A DNA stretch of 64,000 nt, from positions 32,914 through 96,913 of the IMG/VR virus record IMGVR_UViG_3300033149_002604; one strand, given 5' to 3'. Below, one piece after another: positions 50,327-58,626 of the stretch (position 1 is its first letter; each line of letters opens with the position of its first letter). This DNA is from a virus. Position numbers and translations under genes: made by a program. Below the pieces are notes generated by a model. That model made no database searches. It saw only the letters and a list, made by a program, of their open reading frames with translations, and was not told where the DNA came from.

Positions 50327-50830
50327 ATGGAAAAGTACGAAAAAACAGACTATAGAGGAATTGACTACGGCCTAGGACAATCTAACGTTGACCGTGAGAC
50401 CGGAATTAGGTACGGCGTTATACCCGTTAGCCATGTACCTGGCTTTTGGGATTGCGCCGAACCGGTTTATTATTATGTCTGCCCAGAGTGCGGCCATGAG
50501 TTTGGTCATGATTATCCAGAAGCTGAAAAATGTCCTGAGTGTGAACATGAGATTACGGATTATGACTTTGAGGGGATGGAGCCCGTCTATTGGGAATATT
50601 CGGATAAGGAATATACCCTGGTGACGGATGGAGATTGCGTTGATCTATTCATTCTCAAGTCTCCTTGCTATACATATGCTCAATTTTGTAGTCCTTGTGC
50701 GCCTGGGGCTTGTTACTTACCTTGTCCATTAAGTGAAAAGACAAGGGCAAATAAATGCTATTGTCTCGATGCGAGTTGGTTCGATGGTGAAGCTCCTTAC
50801 GAGTATTGGAAACTAAGAAAACAAGACTAA
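50327..50830 (+). CDS. Zinc-ribbon protein with Cys-rich second half
   Basis: 167 residues. CPECG and CPECEHE form a zinc ribbon (about residues 52-78); later SPCYTYAQFCSPCAPGACYL is a Cys-rich stretch seen in other phage hypothetical proteins, followed by CYCLDASWFDGEAPY. AGGAGG site. Might bind nucleic acid; role unknown. Confidence 0.7.
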   Translation: MEKYEKTDYRGIDYGLGQSNVDRETGIRYGVIPVSHVPGFWDCAEPVYYYVCPECGHEFGHDYPEAEKCPECEHEITDYDFEGMEPVYWEYSDKEYTLVTDGDCVDLFILKSPCYTYAQFCSPCAPGACYLPCPLSEKTRANKCYCLDASWFDGEAPYEYWKLRKQD

Positions 50831-50840
50831 ACCTAGAAAA

Positions 50841-50869
50841 TTGACAAAAACTAGGCCAAGCTTTAAGCT
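50841..50869 (+). promoter_or_regulatory. Probable early promoter
   Basis: TTGACA (50841-50846), 17-base spacer, TAAGCT (50864-50869). It lies after the zinc-ribbon gene, ahead of an AT-rich leader with repeated AAGATATCAAG words (50928-50975) and the next gene start at 50988. Confidence 0.5.
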
Positions 50870-50987
50870 ATGTCTTATATCTCTAATAATTCCAACTACT
50901 TACATAACAGAATTAGCATAAAGATATAAAGATATCAAGATATCAAGAAAACAAGAAATAAAGATATCAAGAAAGGAGACTAAGGAA

Positions 50988-51188
50988 ATGAAAGAGTACA
51001 AACTAAGTAATGGTGAGAAATTCTGGCAAGAGGACGGTTACATCTTTTTCGAAAAAGAAGGTAAAATAGACTACTCTTGCCCTCAAACTCTAGCTTCGGG
51101 TTACTTGGATTATCGGTATACCCACGGCAGCAAGTTATATCAAGAAGCTTGTGAAATTATTTGGAGAGAGGAGGCAAAAAATGTTTAA
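50988..51188 (+). CDS. Unknown small protein (66 aa)
   Basis: MKEYKLSNGEKFWQEDGYIF, hydrophilic, AGGAG site. No domain recognised. Confidence 0.6.
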   Translation: MKEYKLSNGEKFWQEDGYIFFEKEGKIDYSCPQTLASGYLDYRYTHGSKLYQEACEIIWREEAKNV

Positions 51189-51282
51189 ACTATGGATTAT
51201 ATCTCTATGTAAGACTGGCTATATAATAGATCTAAATGCCGAAACCTTAGCACTATACACTTATGCAAGAATAGTGCTATAA
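51181..51282 (+). CDS. Small peptide gene (33 aa)
   Basis: ATG 51181 overlaps the previous stop by eight bases and has GAGGAGGC upstream; reads MFKLWIISLCKTGYIIDLNA and on to the stop at 51282. Good ribosome site, no known function. Confidence 0.45.
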   Translation: MFKLWIISLCKTGYIIDLNAETLALYTYARIVL

Positions 51283-51336
51283 TGGCCTTAGCCTTATAAT
51301 GGCCTTAAACCTATAACGATAATGGGGAGGTTAAAA

Positions 51337-51672
51337 ATGAAAAGAGAAAACAGAAAATACAAGATTGAAAAAGCAGAATGGAGGGAGTTTGAGGGATTTT
51401 ATAATCCCCCATTGGTAATCGAATATAAAGGAAAACGTGCGCCTATATCTGCGGGATATGGTGATGATATAGAAGTATTCAGAGACAGTAATGACTTTGT
51501 TATTTTAACCACAAGGGAAAACCTAGGTTATGCTGGAATAGAGGTTTTTGACGAAAACTTAACAAAGATAGGTGAGGTTTTTATACAAAACGTTGATGAG
51601 GAGATAGGGCAAAAATTTTGGGATTATTCTTCTAATTATCAGGCTAAAATTTTGGTAAATTACCTTGTGTAA
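51337..51672 (+). CDS. Unknown protein (111 aa)
   Basis: Start at ATG 51337 with GGGGAGG upstream; the earlier ATG at 51322 lies inside this ribosome site. Beta-rich (VIEYKGKRAPISAGYGDDIEV, DFVILTTRENLGYAGIEVF). No family recognised. Confidence 0.65.
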   Translation: MKRENRKYKIEKAEWREFEGFYNPPLVIEYKGKRAPISAGYGDDIEVFRDSNDFVILTTRENLGYAGIEVFDENLTKIGEVFIQNVDEEIGQKFWDYSSNYQAKILVNYLV

Positions 51673-51673
51673 A

Positions 51674-51745
51674 ATGATTGAATTACTAGCAATAGAAATA
51701 GTTGGCCTTGGTGCATTTTTGGCAGTATTTGCCTTAATCTTTTAA
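51674..51745 (+). CDS. Possible hydrophobic peptide (23 aa)
   Basis: MIELLAIEIVGLGAFLAVFA, a single membrane helix, two bases after the previous stop. No clear ribosome site, so translation would depend on coupling. Confidence 0.3.
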   Translation: MIELLAIEIVGLGAFLAVFALIF

Positions 51746-51764
51746 TAAATATGGAGGTAATATA

Positions 51765-52031
51765 ATGAATATTGAGCTATACCATGACAAAAGTAACAGG
51801 TTTGCCGACCCTTGGACACTACTCATTGATAATGACATTTACACTATGTCTGATAATCCACTATCCCCACAAGGCGTTAATATGTTTTTCTCAACCCTTG
51901 ACACTAAAAACAAAGCAGAGCAAGCAATGGTCGAATTCATTAAAGAACAAGAGAGGGTTGAAATAATGGAAGCTCCACAAGAAATAAGAAAAGCAATTTT
52001 ATATCGGCTTGCAGATTATTTAGGAGGTTAA
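51765..52031 (+). CDS. Unknown small protein (88 aa)
   Basis: ATGGAGG ribosome site. Ends with a helix-rich part (AEQAMVEFIKEQERVEIMEA). No known domain. Followed by a short gap to 52095. Confidence 0.6.
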   Translation: MNIELYHDKSNRFADPWTLLIDNDIYTMSDNPLSPQGVNMFFSTLDTKNKAEQAMVEFIKEQERVEIMEAPQEIRKAILYRLADYLGG

Positions 52032-52094
52032 AATAATGGGATACACAAGAGATGTAAAATAGATGAAACAACAATTTTCAAAGGAGGGTTAAAA

Positions 52095-52631
52095 ATGAGA
52101 GATTACGATAGTGTTAAAAATCAGGAGATTAAAAGGCGATTCGTAGAGAGGGAAGTGATTTACAATGTATCAACGTTGATTTATGAACTTGCAAAAAAAG
52201 CAGAGGTGCTAGATTCTGAGGACTATGAGGAATTAATGAGAATTATAGAGAAACCCGATTATGAAACAGCGGTTGAAGATGATCCTAATTGCCACGTACA
52301 ATATAGCAAAAAGCTAGATGGCTACGTATGGATAAATAAAGATACCCACGAAATATCAGAATCTTTTGGCACATATGATGAAGCTTGTGAGGGCTGTGTA
52401 CAAGCAAACGGATTAGATTATGACTATTTAGAGATATACGAACATTGGATCGTAAGCGACTTTTTGGCTAGAAAATTAAAAGCATACGGAGAAGCAGTTG
52501 GGGAGATTTTAGGCTTGACAGTTTGGGGACGTGCTACAACTGGTCAAGCTATCTATCTAGATTATGTTATTTCAAGAATCTGTGAGGATCTAGAAATATT
52601 AGAAGGACAGAGGTATGAATGGGAAGTATAA
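52095..52631 (+). CDS. Phage-conserved hypothetical (178 aa)
   Basis: Acidic; C-terminal EHWIVSDFLARKLKAYGEAVGEILGLTVWGRATTGQAIYLDYVISRIC resembles a hypothetical family I remember from many phages. No catalytic motif. AGGAGGG site. Role unknown. Confidence 0.65.
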   Translation: MRDYDSVKNQEIKRRFVEREVIYNVSTLIYELAKKAEVLDSEDYEELMRIIEKPDYETAVEDDPNCHVQYSKKLDGYVWINKDTHEISESFGTYDEACEGCVQANGLDYDYLEIYEHWIVSDFLARKLKAYGEAVGEILGLTVWGRATTGQAIYLDYVISRICEDLEILEGQRYEWEV

Positions 52632-52651
52632 GATTTAAAAGGAGGGGAGTC

Positions 52652-52837
52652 ATGAGATATATAATCAGGGTGTCCCCACAAGGTCATTTAACTACACACC
52701 TTGCCGGACAAAAGCCAATACATCCGTATCAAGAAAAATGGCAAGTGTTAGTAACTATAAAAGATCGTAAGGAAAGGGGGATTTTTTGGATAGTGCAACA
52801 TGCTTATCAGGCAATTTTACGAGTATATAATGTATAA
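52652..52837 (+). CDS. Unknown small protein (61 aa)
   Basis: Starts at ATG 52652 after AAAGGAGGGG; an earlier in-frame ATG at 52619 lies in the preceding gene. MRYIIRVSPQGHLTTHLAGQ, no domain recognised. Confidence 0.55.
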   Translation: MRYIIRVSPQGHLTTHLAGQKPIHPYQEKWQVLVTIKDRKERGIFWIVQHAYQAILRVYNV

Positions 52838-52867
52838 GCTGAGAAATCAGGACAAGGGAGGTTCAAA

Positions 52868-53197
52868 ATGCTTAACTTAAAAGGTGTTCCAATTGGACTA
52901 AAGGCGTATATGGACCAAAAAGAAATGAAAGATCATCTTGTAAATAAGATGAAAGAATGGCAAAAGCAAGGATTTTCTGATAATGAAGTGAAGCAGGCAA
53001 TCATAACAAAATGCAGGCCATTAGTCTATGGCTATTACTGGCATAGATACCCAGACGCTAGCCAGACATTACACAAGGTCTTAATGGAGCTAAATATGCC
53101 AATAGAGACAAAACTACCAAAGAAAACAAAGACTTCAGCTAACAGAAAAAGAAAATCTAGGAAAACCAATAACTTTATAGAACAGTTTATGAAGTAG
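52868..53197 (+). CDS. Unknown basic protein (109 aa)
   Basis: Helical with a basic C-terminus (PKKTKTSANRKRKSRKTNNF). Could bind DNA. GGGAGG site. Upstream neighbour of the ligase-like gene. Confidence 0.6.
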   Translation: MLNLKGVPIGLKAYMDQKEMKDHLVNKMKEWQKQGFSDNEVKQAIITKCRPLVYGYYWHRYPDASQTLHKVLMELNMPIETKLPKKTKTSANRKRKSRKTNNFIEQFMK

Positions 53198-53206
53198 GAG
53201 GCAATA

Positions 53207-53857
53207 ATGGAAACCTATTTCGTCAAAGATTATAATTTACCTGTTTGCAAGTATAGAGGGAAAGCAGAGAATATTAAATATCCATGCTACGCTTCCATCA
53301 AATTTGATGGTGAATTAACTTATATAATTAACCTTGATAATAAATGTTTTACTGTAAACAAAGATAAATACGGCAGGATAAGAAAGAATTACCCAGTTAC
53401 AGAAGAATTTAAAAAGCTCAATTTACCAAAGGGAATTTATTTAGGTGAATTATTCTGGAATGAAGGCAGGACAAAAGAAGATTTTTATGGTTTTCTGTCC
53501 CATAAAACTGATGATAATCTGAACTTAGCTATTTGGGGAATTTTGCAGCTAAAAGATAAGATTGACATATCAACCGAAGACACCTATAATTTCCTTGAAA
53601 AAATCCCGAATCAAGAGCATGTTATTGTAGCCCCATACATAAAACTGTATAATGAATCTGAGCTGAAATTGTTTGCTGAGAGTATAATTGATAGTGGATA
53701 TGAAGGGGTTGTGATCAGAAACATGGATGCAGTTTATAGAAATGGGCAGTCTGTAAAATGGACCAAGATAAAGAAAAAAGAAAGAGAAGTAAAAGAAAAG
53801 ACGAAAAATGGAGCAAAAATCAACTTCAAGTTAGAAAAATACGGTGTTTGGTTATAG
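53207..53857 (+). CDS. ATP-dependent DNA ligase-like adenylyltransferase
   Basis: 216 residues. Ligase motifs in order: motif I IKFDGEL (Lys32), motif III GELFW (Glu80), EGVVIRN motif IV (165-171) and WTKIKK motif V (184-189, Lys186 and Lys188). It is about as short as the bare nucleotidyltransferase domain, without an OB-fold, so it should adenylate itself but may need a partner to hold DNA. Seals nicks or acts in recombination or repair; substrate cannot be told from sequence. AGGAGG site. Confidence 0.8.
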   Translation: METYFVKDYNLPVCKYRGKAENIKYPCYASIKFDGELTYIINLDNKCFTVNKDKYGRIRKNYPVTEEFKKLNLPKGIYLGELFWNEGRTKEDFYGFLSHKTDDNLNLAIWGILQLKDKIDISTEDTYNFLEKIPNQEHVIVAPYIKLYNESELKLFAESIIDSGYEGVVIRNMDAVYRNGQSVKWTKIKKKEREVKEKTKNGAKINFKLEKYGVWL

Positions 53858-53867
53858 GAGGGAACAA

Positions 53868-54014
53868 ATGGATATAATTGGTGGAATTATTCTCTTTGCT
53901 GGAATCCTAATAATGGGATCTGATGGACAATGGTTCCCTTACGTCAACGTTGTAGGAATAATGGTTACATTAGTTGGAGTGTACATCATTAACAGATATG
54001 ACAAGGAGGGATGA
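53868..54014 (+). CDS. Small membrane protein (48 aa)
   Basis: ATG 53868 after TAGGAGGG. Two hydrophobic helices (IIGGIILFAGILIM and VVGIMVTLVGVYII) joined by a short loop (GSDGQWFPYV). Topology resembles small phage membrane proteins. Function unknown. Confidence 0.55.
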   Translation: MDIIGGIILFAGILIMGSDGQWFPYVNVVGIMVTLVGVYIINRYDKEG

Positions 54015-54015
54015 A

Positions 54016-54084
54016 ATGAAAGAAAAGAGACTTTGGTGGGATGTTGATCAGGACATTGTGCGGGCGGTGATCAACGTTTTCTAA
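54016..54084 (+). CDS. Small peptide gene (22 aa)
   Basis: AAGGAGG before ATG 54016, reads MKEKRLWWDVDQDIVRAVIN. Follows the membrane protein without a gap. A GGCC-TTCA-GGCC hairpin lies just downstream. Confidence 0.4.
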   Translation: MKEKRLWWDVDQDIVRAVINVF

Positions 54085-54122
54085 TCGGCAAGAGGCCTTC
54101 AGGCCCATAAAGGAGGAAAAGC

Positions 54123-54530
54123 ATGGAAAAACAAAAATATAAACTTCCTGGCGTCAATATAGAAGTAGAAGTAAGAACTTTCAACGACCAAAAGATTACA
54201 TGTCCATCCATATCTGGATGGGACGGCTTCCGCCTAGATAAGCGGATACTCATTTTCCAAAATGGCACTCACGTTGCTTCCTTCCATCATACTGCAGGAG
54301 CATACGCTGCCCCTTATGAAGGAAGCTGGGACGGATTACGTCTCACAGAAAAATTTCTTAACAAAAAATTCATAGAAATCAATAAAGAAAAACTACAAGG
54401 AACTACAGAAATAATCCCCTATGAGGGAATAAAATTATTTCTACAAAACAATAATATCATTGGACTGGCCACATACCAGAGGTCCAATGATAAAGAAATC
54501 TGGAAATTTTACGAATTAAAAGGAGGCTAG
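54123..54530 (+). CDS. Unknown protein (135 aa)
   Basis: AGGAGG site. Beta-rich, contains AAPYEGSWDGLRLTEKFLN. No domain recognised. Confidence 0.6.
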   Translation: MEKQKYKLPGVNIEVEVRTFNDQKITCPSISGWDGFRLDKRILIFQNGTHVASFHHTAGAYAAPYEGSWDGLRLTEKFLNKKFIEINKEKLQGTTEIIPYEGIKLFLQNNNIIGLATYQRSNDKEIWKFYELKGG

Positions 54531-54532
54531 AA

Positions 54533-54703
54533 ATGGATAACCTAGATATATTTCAAGAAATTGTAAGAAAGTTGTCTAGTCATGGGAGAGACATAGCAAG
54601 AAACTTCTTTATTGGTATATTATCTGCCGAAGTACCACCCGAAATTTGGGATAATGCAATTAGAACGTTAGAGAGAATGATTAACGAATATGAAGTAAAA
54701 TGA
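54533..54703 (+). CDS. Small helical protein (56 aa)
   Basis: ATG 54533 after AGGAGGC. MDNLDIFQEIVRKLSSHGRD ... IRTLERMINEYEVK; mostly helix. No known function; too short for domain recognition. Confidence 0.55.
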   Translation: MDNLDIFQEIVRKLSSHGRDIARNFFIGILSAEVPPEIWDNAIRTLERMINEYEVK

Positions 54704-54717
54704 AAGGAGGAGTTATA

Positions 54718-54939
54718 ATGAAGAAAAAATGGAAAACTAATTGTCCCCTTGGCGCAAAAGATTTTGACTCCCTTCTGCAAATGATTGCAGATGGGGAACA
54801 TGACATAAATGTACCCGCAGTAGCAAAAGAACTAGGTCTTGAAGGGAATTTCAATTGGGATGAAATCAGCTTTCTGATTCAAAATAATGAAATCACTGCG
54901 GATGAAGTAGACAAAATAATTCATCGCACTTTACGATAG
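54718..54939 (+). CDS. Unknown small protein (73 aa)
   Basis: Starts at ATG 54718 after AAAGGAGGAG; MKKKWKTNCPLGAKDFDSLL, acidic C-terminal helix. No domain recognised. Confidence 0.6.
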   Translation: MKKKWKTNCPLGAKDFDSLLQMIADGEHDINVPAVAKELGLEGNFNWDEISFLIQNNEITADEVDKIIHRTLR

Positions 54940-54961
54940 AGTAAATGAGGAGGAGGTAAAA

Positions 54962-55132
54962 ATGAAATACTACGGATATGTAAATGACTGGGTATGGTGT
55001 GGTGTTCCACCAAAGGTTCAAGAATGCTTTGATCAGGAACACAAATTGACCCGAAAGGAAATAGGAAAATGTCTATATAGGGTTGAATGTCCTATCTGCA
55101 AATATTATTACCATGAAGACAGTTCAGATTGA
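54962..55132 (+). CDS. Small Cys-containing protein (56 aa)
   Basis: GGAGGAGGT before ATG 54962. MKYYGYVNDWVWCGVPPKV, C-terminal CPICKYYYHED. Possible single zinc site using distant cysteines; unknown function. Confidence 0.55.
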   Translation: MKYYGYVNDWVWCGVPPKVQECFDQEHKLTRKEIGKCLYRVECPICKYYYHEDSSD

Positions 55133-55148
55133 AAAACACTTTTTTGTA

Positions 55149-55176
55149 TTGACATTGCAAATATAATGGTTATCTT
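55149..55176 (+). promoter_or_regulatory. Promoter with overlapping palindrome
   Basis: TTGACA (55149-55154), 16-base spacer, TATCTT (55171-55176), the same hexamers as the minus-strand promoter at 49016. A palindrome GGTTAT...ATAACC (55168-55185) overlaps the -10, a likely repressor site. mRNA would begin near 55183, about 15 bases before the next ATG. Confidence 0.65.
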
Positions 55177-55198
55177 GGTATAACCGTGGAGCCTTAAA

Positions 55199-55699
55199 AT
55201 GAAAAAATCAAGTATCTTCATAAACTTATCTACAGGGATTGAATTCCTGCCAGCAATCCCACCAGACAAAAATATCCATTTCATCAGGATTCAATCAACT
55301 TGGTGTGAACAGAAACGATGGAATGATATAATTGCAGATCTGGACTATACATTTCTAATGCACCTTGCACTGGGTTATAAGTGTATAGTCTACGACTGTT
55401 CAAGACGAAAGATGTCTAGGGCATTATGGCAAGGAATTCCTTGGATAAAATACGTTCTTGACAGGATGTGGTTTGGTAGAAACTCTAAAGCAAAAGTTAA
55501 AAATTGGGATGTAACTAATTATTTTGACAACCAATTTCAAACACTAACAGAACGGACTAAAACCAAGGTGAAATACTTTAAGAAGTTTTTACTAACAGAC
55601 AGGATTGATATAGAAATATACGGAAAGGTTTCACAATATGATGGAAAATATGATGAACTGAAAGAAATCTTGAGAAAGGAGAGGGCCAATGTGTCATGA
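55199..55699 (+). CDS. Unknown protein (166 aa), phage-type
   Basis: First gene of the promoter at 55149. FINLSTGIEFLP, RIQSTWCEQKRWNDIIADLDY and RALWQGIPWIKYVLDRMWFG resemble a phage hypothetical family with the same order of motifs. No catalytic site recognised. Confidence 0.65.
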   Translation: MKKSSIFINLSTGIEFLPAIPPDKNIHFIRIQSTWCEQKRWNDIIADLDYTFLMHLALGYKCIVYDCSRRKMSRALWQGIPWIKYVLDRMWFGRNSKAKVKNWDVTNYFDNQFQTLTERTKTKVKYFKKFLLTDRIDIEIYGKVSQYDGKYDELKEILRKERANVS

Positions 55700-56285
55700 A
55701 ATATGGAGCCAGAAGGATATTGTATATTTAGAGTTGCCCATCTATCAAAAGACTCTGGTTGGACAAAAGATTATGACAATATGGTTCCACAATAATAAAG
55801 CATATTTACGATCTAGATACCGCCAAACACCTTTCAAACTTGTAGAAGAAGAGAAGGGAATAACAGCCGTTGGAGGAGTGCAACCACAAGACGTTGCTTT
55901 CTACTTCTGGACAGATCGTGGTATATATAGAACGCAAGTTAAACCTATTCCGTGTGGCTTTCATATCTCACCATTTACGACAATCAACAAAATATACTTA
56001 CGTCCATTCATCTCCATTGGTACTCAGACAGAGGCTATTTTTCACATACCAGTAGTTTTCCACCGGAAAGACGTTCTATTGTTTGATGGTAGAGACGTAA
56101 GCGTTTCACAATTTACAATTCCAACACCAAAGATTTTCACACATATACTCAAAAGGATTTATACACTTTCTCATTCTGAATGGAAGAGGAACCTTGACAC
56201 AGAAGAGATAATGAAAAAATATGAGACAGCCTATAATAAAATCCTAGAAGGAATAGAAAACAAAGGTTATAGTTCTAAAATGTAA
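55689..56285 (+). CDS. Unknown protein (198 aa), paralogue of the 47118-48080 gene
   Basis: Starts MCHEIWS, as the late-arm relative starts MCHIIYS. Shared segments are GFHISPF, FHIPVVFHRKDVLLFDGRDVSV and FTIPTPKIF. Shorter by about 120 residues at the C-terminus. It overlaps the preceding gene by 11 bases. Confidence 0.65.
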   Translation: MCHEIWSQKDIVYLELPIYQKTLVGQKIMTIWFHNNKAYLRSRYRQTPFKLVEEEKGITAVGGVQPQDVAFYFWTDRGIYRTQVKPIPCGFHISPFTTINKIYLRPFISIGTQTEAIFHIPVVFHRKDVLLFDGRDVSVSQFTIPTPKIFTHILKRIYTLSHSEWKRNLDTEEIMKKYETAYNKILEGIENKGYSSKM

Positions 56286-56297
56286 GGAGGAAGACTA

Positions 56298-56501
56298 ATG
56301 AAGAACCTAAAGCATCAAAAAATTGAGTGGAAGACACCCCAACCAACAGACTTCCCATGCTCTGTCTGCAAAAAAAGATATGCCGAATACTTTTTAGAAT
56401 ATTCAAACAATATAATCACCGCCAAATTACCAGTCTGTAAAAATTGTAAGGAAATTTCAGTAGATGAATTTGAAAAGTGTGTGTTTGGAAAGGAGCTTTA
56501 A
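56298..56501 (+). CDS. Small zinc-ribbon protein (67 aa)
   Basis: CSVCKKRYAEYF and CKNCKEIS form two CxxC pairs; hydrophilic. AGGAGGA site. Unknown function. Confidence 0.65.
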   Translation: MKNLKHQKIEWKTPQPTDFPCSVCKKRYAEYFLEYSNNIITAKLPVCKNCKEISVDEFEKCVFGKEL

Positions 56502-56654
56502 ATGAACAGGGAAATGTTGATTTTAGGTATTTGTGAAGTGATTGATGGGTTGGTAAGGATTTTGTCACTTGGAAGAATCCACACCAATTTTTCATATAGG
56601 TGGATTTTCCTAGTAACAAAAAGGGAATTTGAGGAAAAGCAAACCAAAAAATGA
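56502..56654 (+). CDS. Small protein (50 aa)
   Basis: ATG 56502 after AAGGAGC. MNREMLILGICEVIDGLVRI begins a hydrophobic-helical N-terminus; the end is basic. No domain recognised. Confidence 0.5.
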   Translation: MNREMLILGICEVIDGLVRILSLGRIHTNFSYRWIFLVTKREFEEKQTKK

Positions 56655-56668
56655 AAGGAGAGCAAACA

Positions 56669-57028
56669 ATGAATAACGGATCCTATAAGAAAAAGGTGGA
56701 CTTGGCGGGGGAACTTGATCAAAAGATCAAGGAATACAACAAACAACTGACTAAACTGAAAGACGAAATAAAGACGATAGCAGAAAAGAAAGGTAAAAGG
56801 ATGCTAGAGGGACACGTATTTACAGCAGTAATTTCCCCCATGTCTTCAAGTAAATGTGAAGCAAGGGATCTGCTAAAATTTCTAAGAAAACGGGGGGAAG
56901 AGAAGAAGTTTGTTGATCTGGTAAAGGTAGACATGACTTCTGCAAAGCGATATCTAAAAGAAGAAATCAACACAATATCCAAAACGACCGTCAAGGAATT
57001 TGGAAAGATTCAATTCATTAAAAAGTGA
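56669..57028 (+). CDS. Coiled-coil early protein (119 aa)
   Basis: Start at ATG 56669 with AAAGGAG upstream. N-terminal coiled coil (LDQKIKEYNKQLTKLKDEIKTIAEKKG), then KFVDLVKVDMTSAKRYLKEE. Similar to hypothetical early proteins of other phages in pattern. Unknown function. Confidence 0.6.
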   Translation: MNNGSYKKKVDLAGELDQKIKEYNKQLTKLKDEIKTIAEKKGKRMLEGHVFTAVISPMSSSKCEARDLLKFLRKRGEEKKFVDLVKVDMTSAKRYLKEEINTISKTTVKEFGKIQFIKK

Positions 57029-57040
57029 GGGGGGACAAAA

Positions 57041-57205
57041 ATGGAAACGATTGAACAAGCATTGGAAAGTTTACAAGAGATAGAAGATCAGGTTTTAGAG
57101 ATGTTAGAAAAAGAAGAGGCAGAACGGGAAGCAGAAATAAATGAAATGAAGCGAAAGCTAGACGAATTAATGAAAGAAGTGAGGAAAATGCAGACAGATG
57201 ACTGA
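57041..57205 (+). CDS. Coiled-coil peptide (54 aa)
   Basis: METIEQALESLQEIEDQVLE, acidic helix throughout, preceded by GAGGGGGG. Probably oligomerises; function unknown. Confidence 0.55.
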   Translation: METIEQALESLQEIEDQVLEMLEKEEAEREAEINEMKRKLDELMKEVRKMQTDD

Positions 57206-57219
57206 AAGGAAAAATCGAA

Positions 57220-58335
57220 ATGACTAGCAAATGGAAATCGTTTACTGAAATTGACCCATTTAACCCACAAAATACATTAACAGGTAAAATCTGTTGTGAA
57301 CAAGGGGAAGAATACGGAAAGGTGATATTAACACAGATAAATGACGAATCCTGCAATCAAGTTATCTATTCAACCCCTAAGATGTATTACCCATTTGATA
57401 GGGAAGGAAATTTCTATTTTAAACAACCAACAACCCCAACCATAGCATATGTTAAGTATGATGGTACAAATATAGTCGGATATTCTTACCACTACCAAGG
57501 AATTAGATATGTTACATACAAAACAAGGCTGAACCCAGTCCTTAAGTCCAGTAAATTTGGAAACTTTTACGAAATGTGGTATGAAATCCTACAGAAATAC
57601 CCACAAATCCCACAAATAATCTTAAAGGAAGATATGAACCTTTCCTTTGAACTACACGGAATTCTTAACAAAATCCTGATCTTCTACCCTTTCCGCCTAG
57701 ACATACGATTGTTATTCGGAATCACATCAAATGGAAGCATAATCAGACCTGAACGATTTTCTAAATATGGAATTCCCATTGCTGAAAAGTATTATGAATT
57801 TAAGACTGGTGAAGATTTTCCCAAGACGTATAACAAACTGAGAGATGAATTGGAAAAATCCAATGAAATGAAGTCTGATTCAGAAATTGTAGGTCTAGAA
57901 GGGTTGGTAATATATCAGTCAAGTGAAAATGGTACAACTTGGAAGCAATGGAAACTTAAACCAGAAACCATTTTCAGAATTCATACGAAGCCAGGGATGA
58001 GCAAAAAAGACATAATGATTACATGTTACAACGCACTGGAAAATGTGGATATAGATGGAATTACATTTGAATTTGTGAAGGAACTGTTGCTGGAAGAATT
58101 CACAGAAAATGAAATAACCAGAAACGAATATAAAATCAAGCAGATAATTGAAGAAGTTAAAGAAGAACTTGAACTAAGATACCAGATAATAACAATCTAC
58201 AAGGAACTGAATTTATCTGTTAAAGAAGATAAAGAGCACACGATGAGAACCTTGAGTCAATACTTTCCATCCAACAAAATGAGATATGTGTACACAATAA
58301 TAAATGCTTATGAAGAAAATACCTTGACAAACTAA
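57220..58335 (+). CDS. RNA ligase-like nucleotidyltransferase
   Basis: 371 residues. Motif I YVKYDGTN (Lys79), motif III FELHGIL (Glu144), motif IV EGLVIY (227-232), motif V KQWKLK (Lys245, Lys247). The order and the large motif I-III distance fit Rnl-type RNA ligases more than DNA ligases. C-terminal 110 residues are helical and could be the RNA-binding part. May repair host-cut tRNA, as in T4. Its start (ATG 57220) has GAAAGGAA upstream. Confidence 0.78.
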   Translation: MTSKWKSFTEIDPFNPQNTLTGKICCEQGEEYGKVILTQINDESCNQVIYSTPKMYYPFDREGNFYFKQPTTPTIAYVKYDGTNIVGYSYHYQGIRYVTYKTRLNPVLKSSKFGNFYEMWYEILQKYPQIPQIILKEDMNLSFELHGILNKILIFYPFRLDIRLLFGITSNGSIIRPERFSKYGIPIAEKYYEFKTGEDFPKTYNKLRDELEKSNEMKSDSEIVGLEGLVIYQSSENGTTWKQWKLKPETIFRIHTKPGMSKKDIMITCYNALENVDIDGITFEFVKELLLEEFTENEITRNEYKIKQIIEEVKEELELRYQIITIYKELNLSVKEDKEHTMRTLSQYFPSNKMRYVYTIINAYEENTLTN

Positions 58336-58351
58336 AAAAAGTAATTAGCTT
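58324..58351 (+). promoter_or_regulatory. Possible promoter at the end of the RNA ligase gene
   Basis: TTGACA (58324-58329), 16-base spacer, TAGCTT (58346-58351). The -35 overlaps the last codons of the ligase gene. Would drive the genes from 58384 on. Confidence 0.45.
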
Positions 58352-58383
58352 ATAATGGGAAGTTGTGTGTAACGGAGGGAAAA

Positions 58384-58590
58384 ATGAAAAGAAAAAGAAC
58401 CTATCAAATCGTTTATAAGTGCAGACAGTGTGGACTTGAATTTTCCCCGATAGATGGGGATTTTGATAGAATCCTTGAATTCTTGTACAAGTCGATAAGC
58501 ACCCACACAAACAGGCTTTATGCAATTCATACTTGTAATGGGGACAAAATTGGAATAGCAGACTTAATAGGCATACATCCAATTAAATAA
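58384..58590 (+). CDS. Small protein with CxxC and basic start (68 aa)
   Basis: ATG 58384 after ACGGAGGG. MKRKRTYQIVYKCRQCGLEF, one CxxC pair; later H and C residues could complete a zinc site. Unknown function. Confidence 0.55.
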   Translation: MKRKRTYQIVYKCRQCGLEFSPIDGDFDRILEFLYKSISTHTNRLYAIHTCNGDKIGIADLIGIHPIK

Positions 58591-58626
58591 CAAATAACTT
58601 CAAAAGCAAAAGGAAAGGAGAGAAAA

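Noticed and set aside
51278-51307. Two copies of TATAATGGCCTTA as -10 boxes
   Set aside because: No -35 element lies at a suitable distance upstream of either copy.
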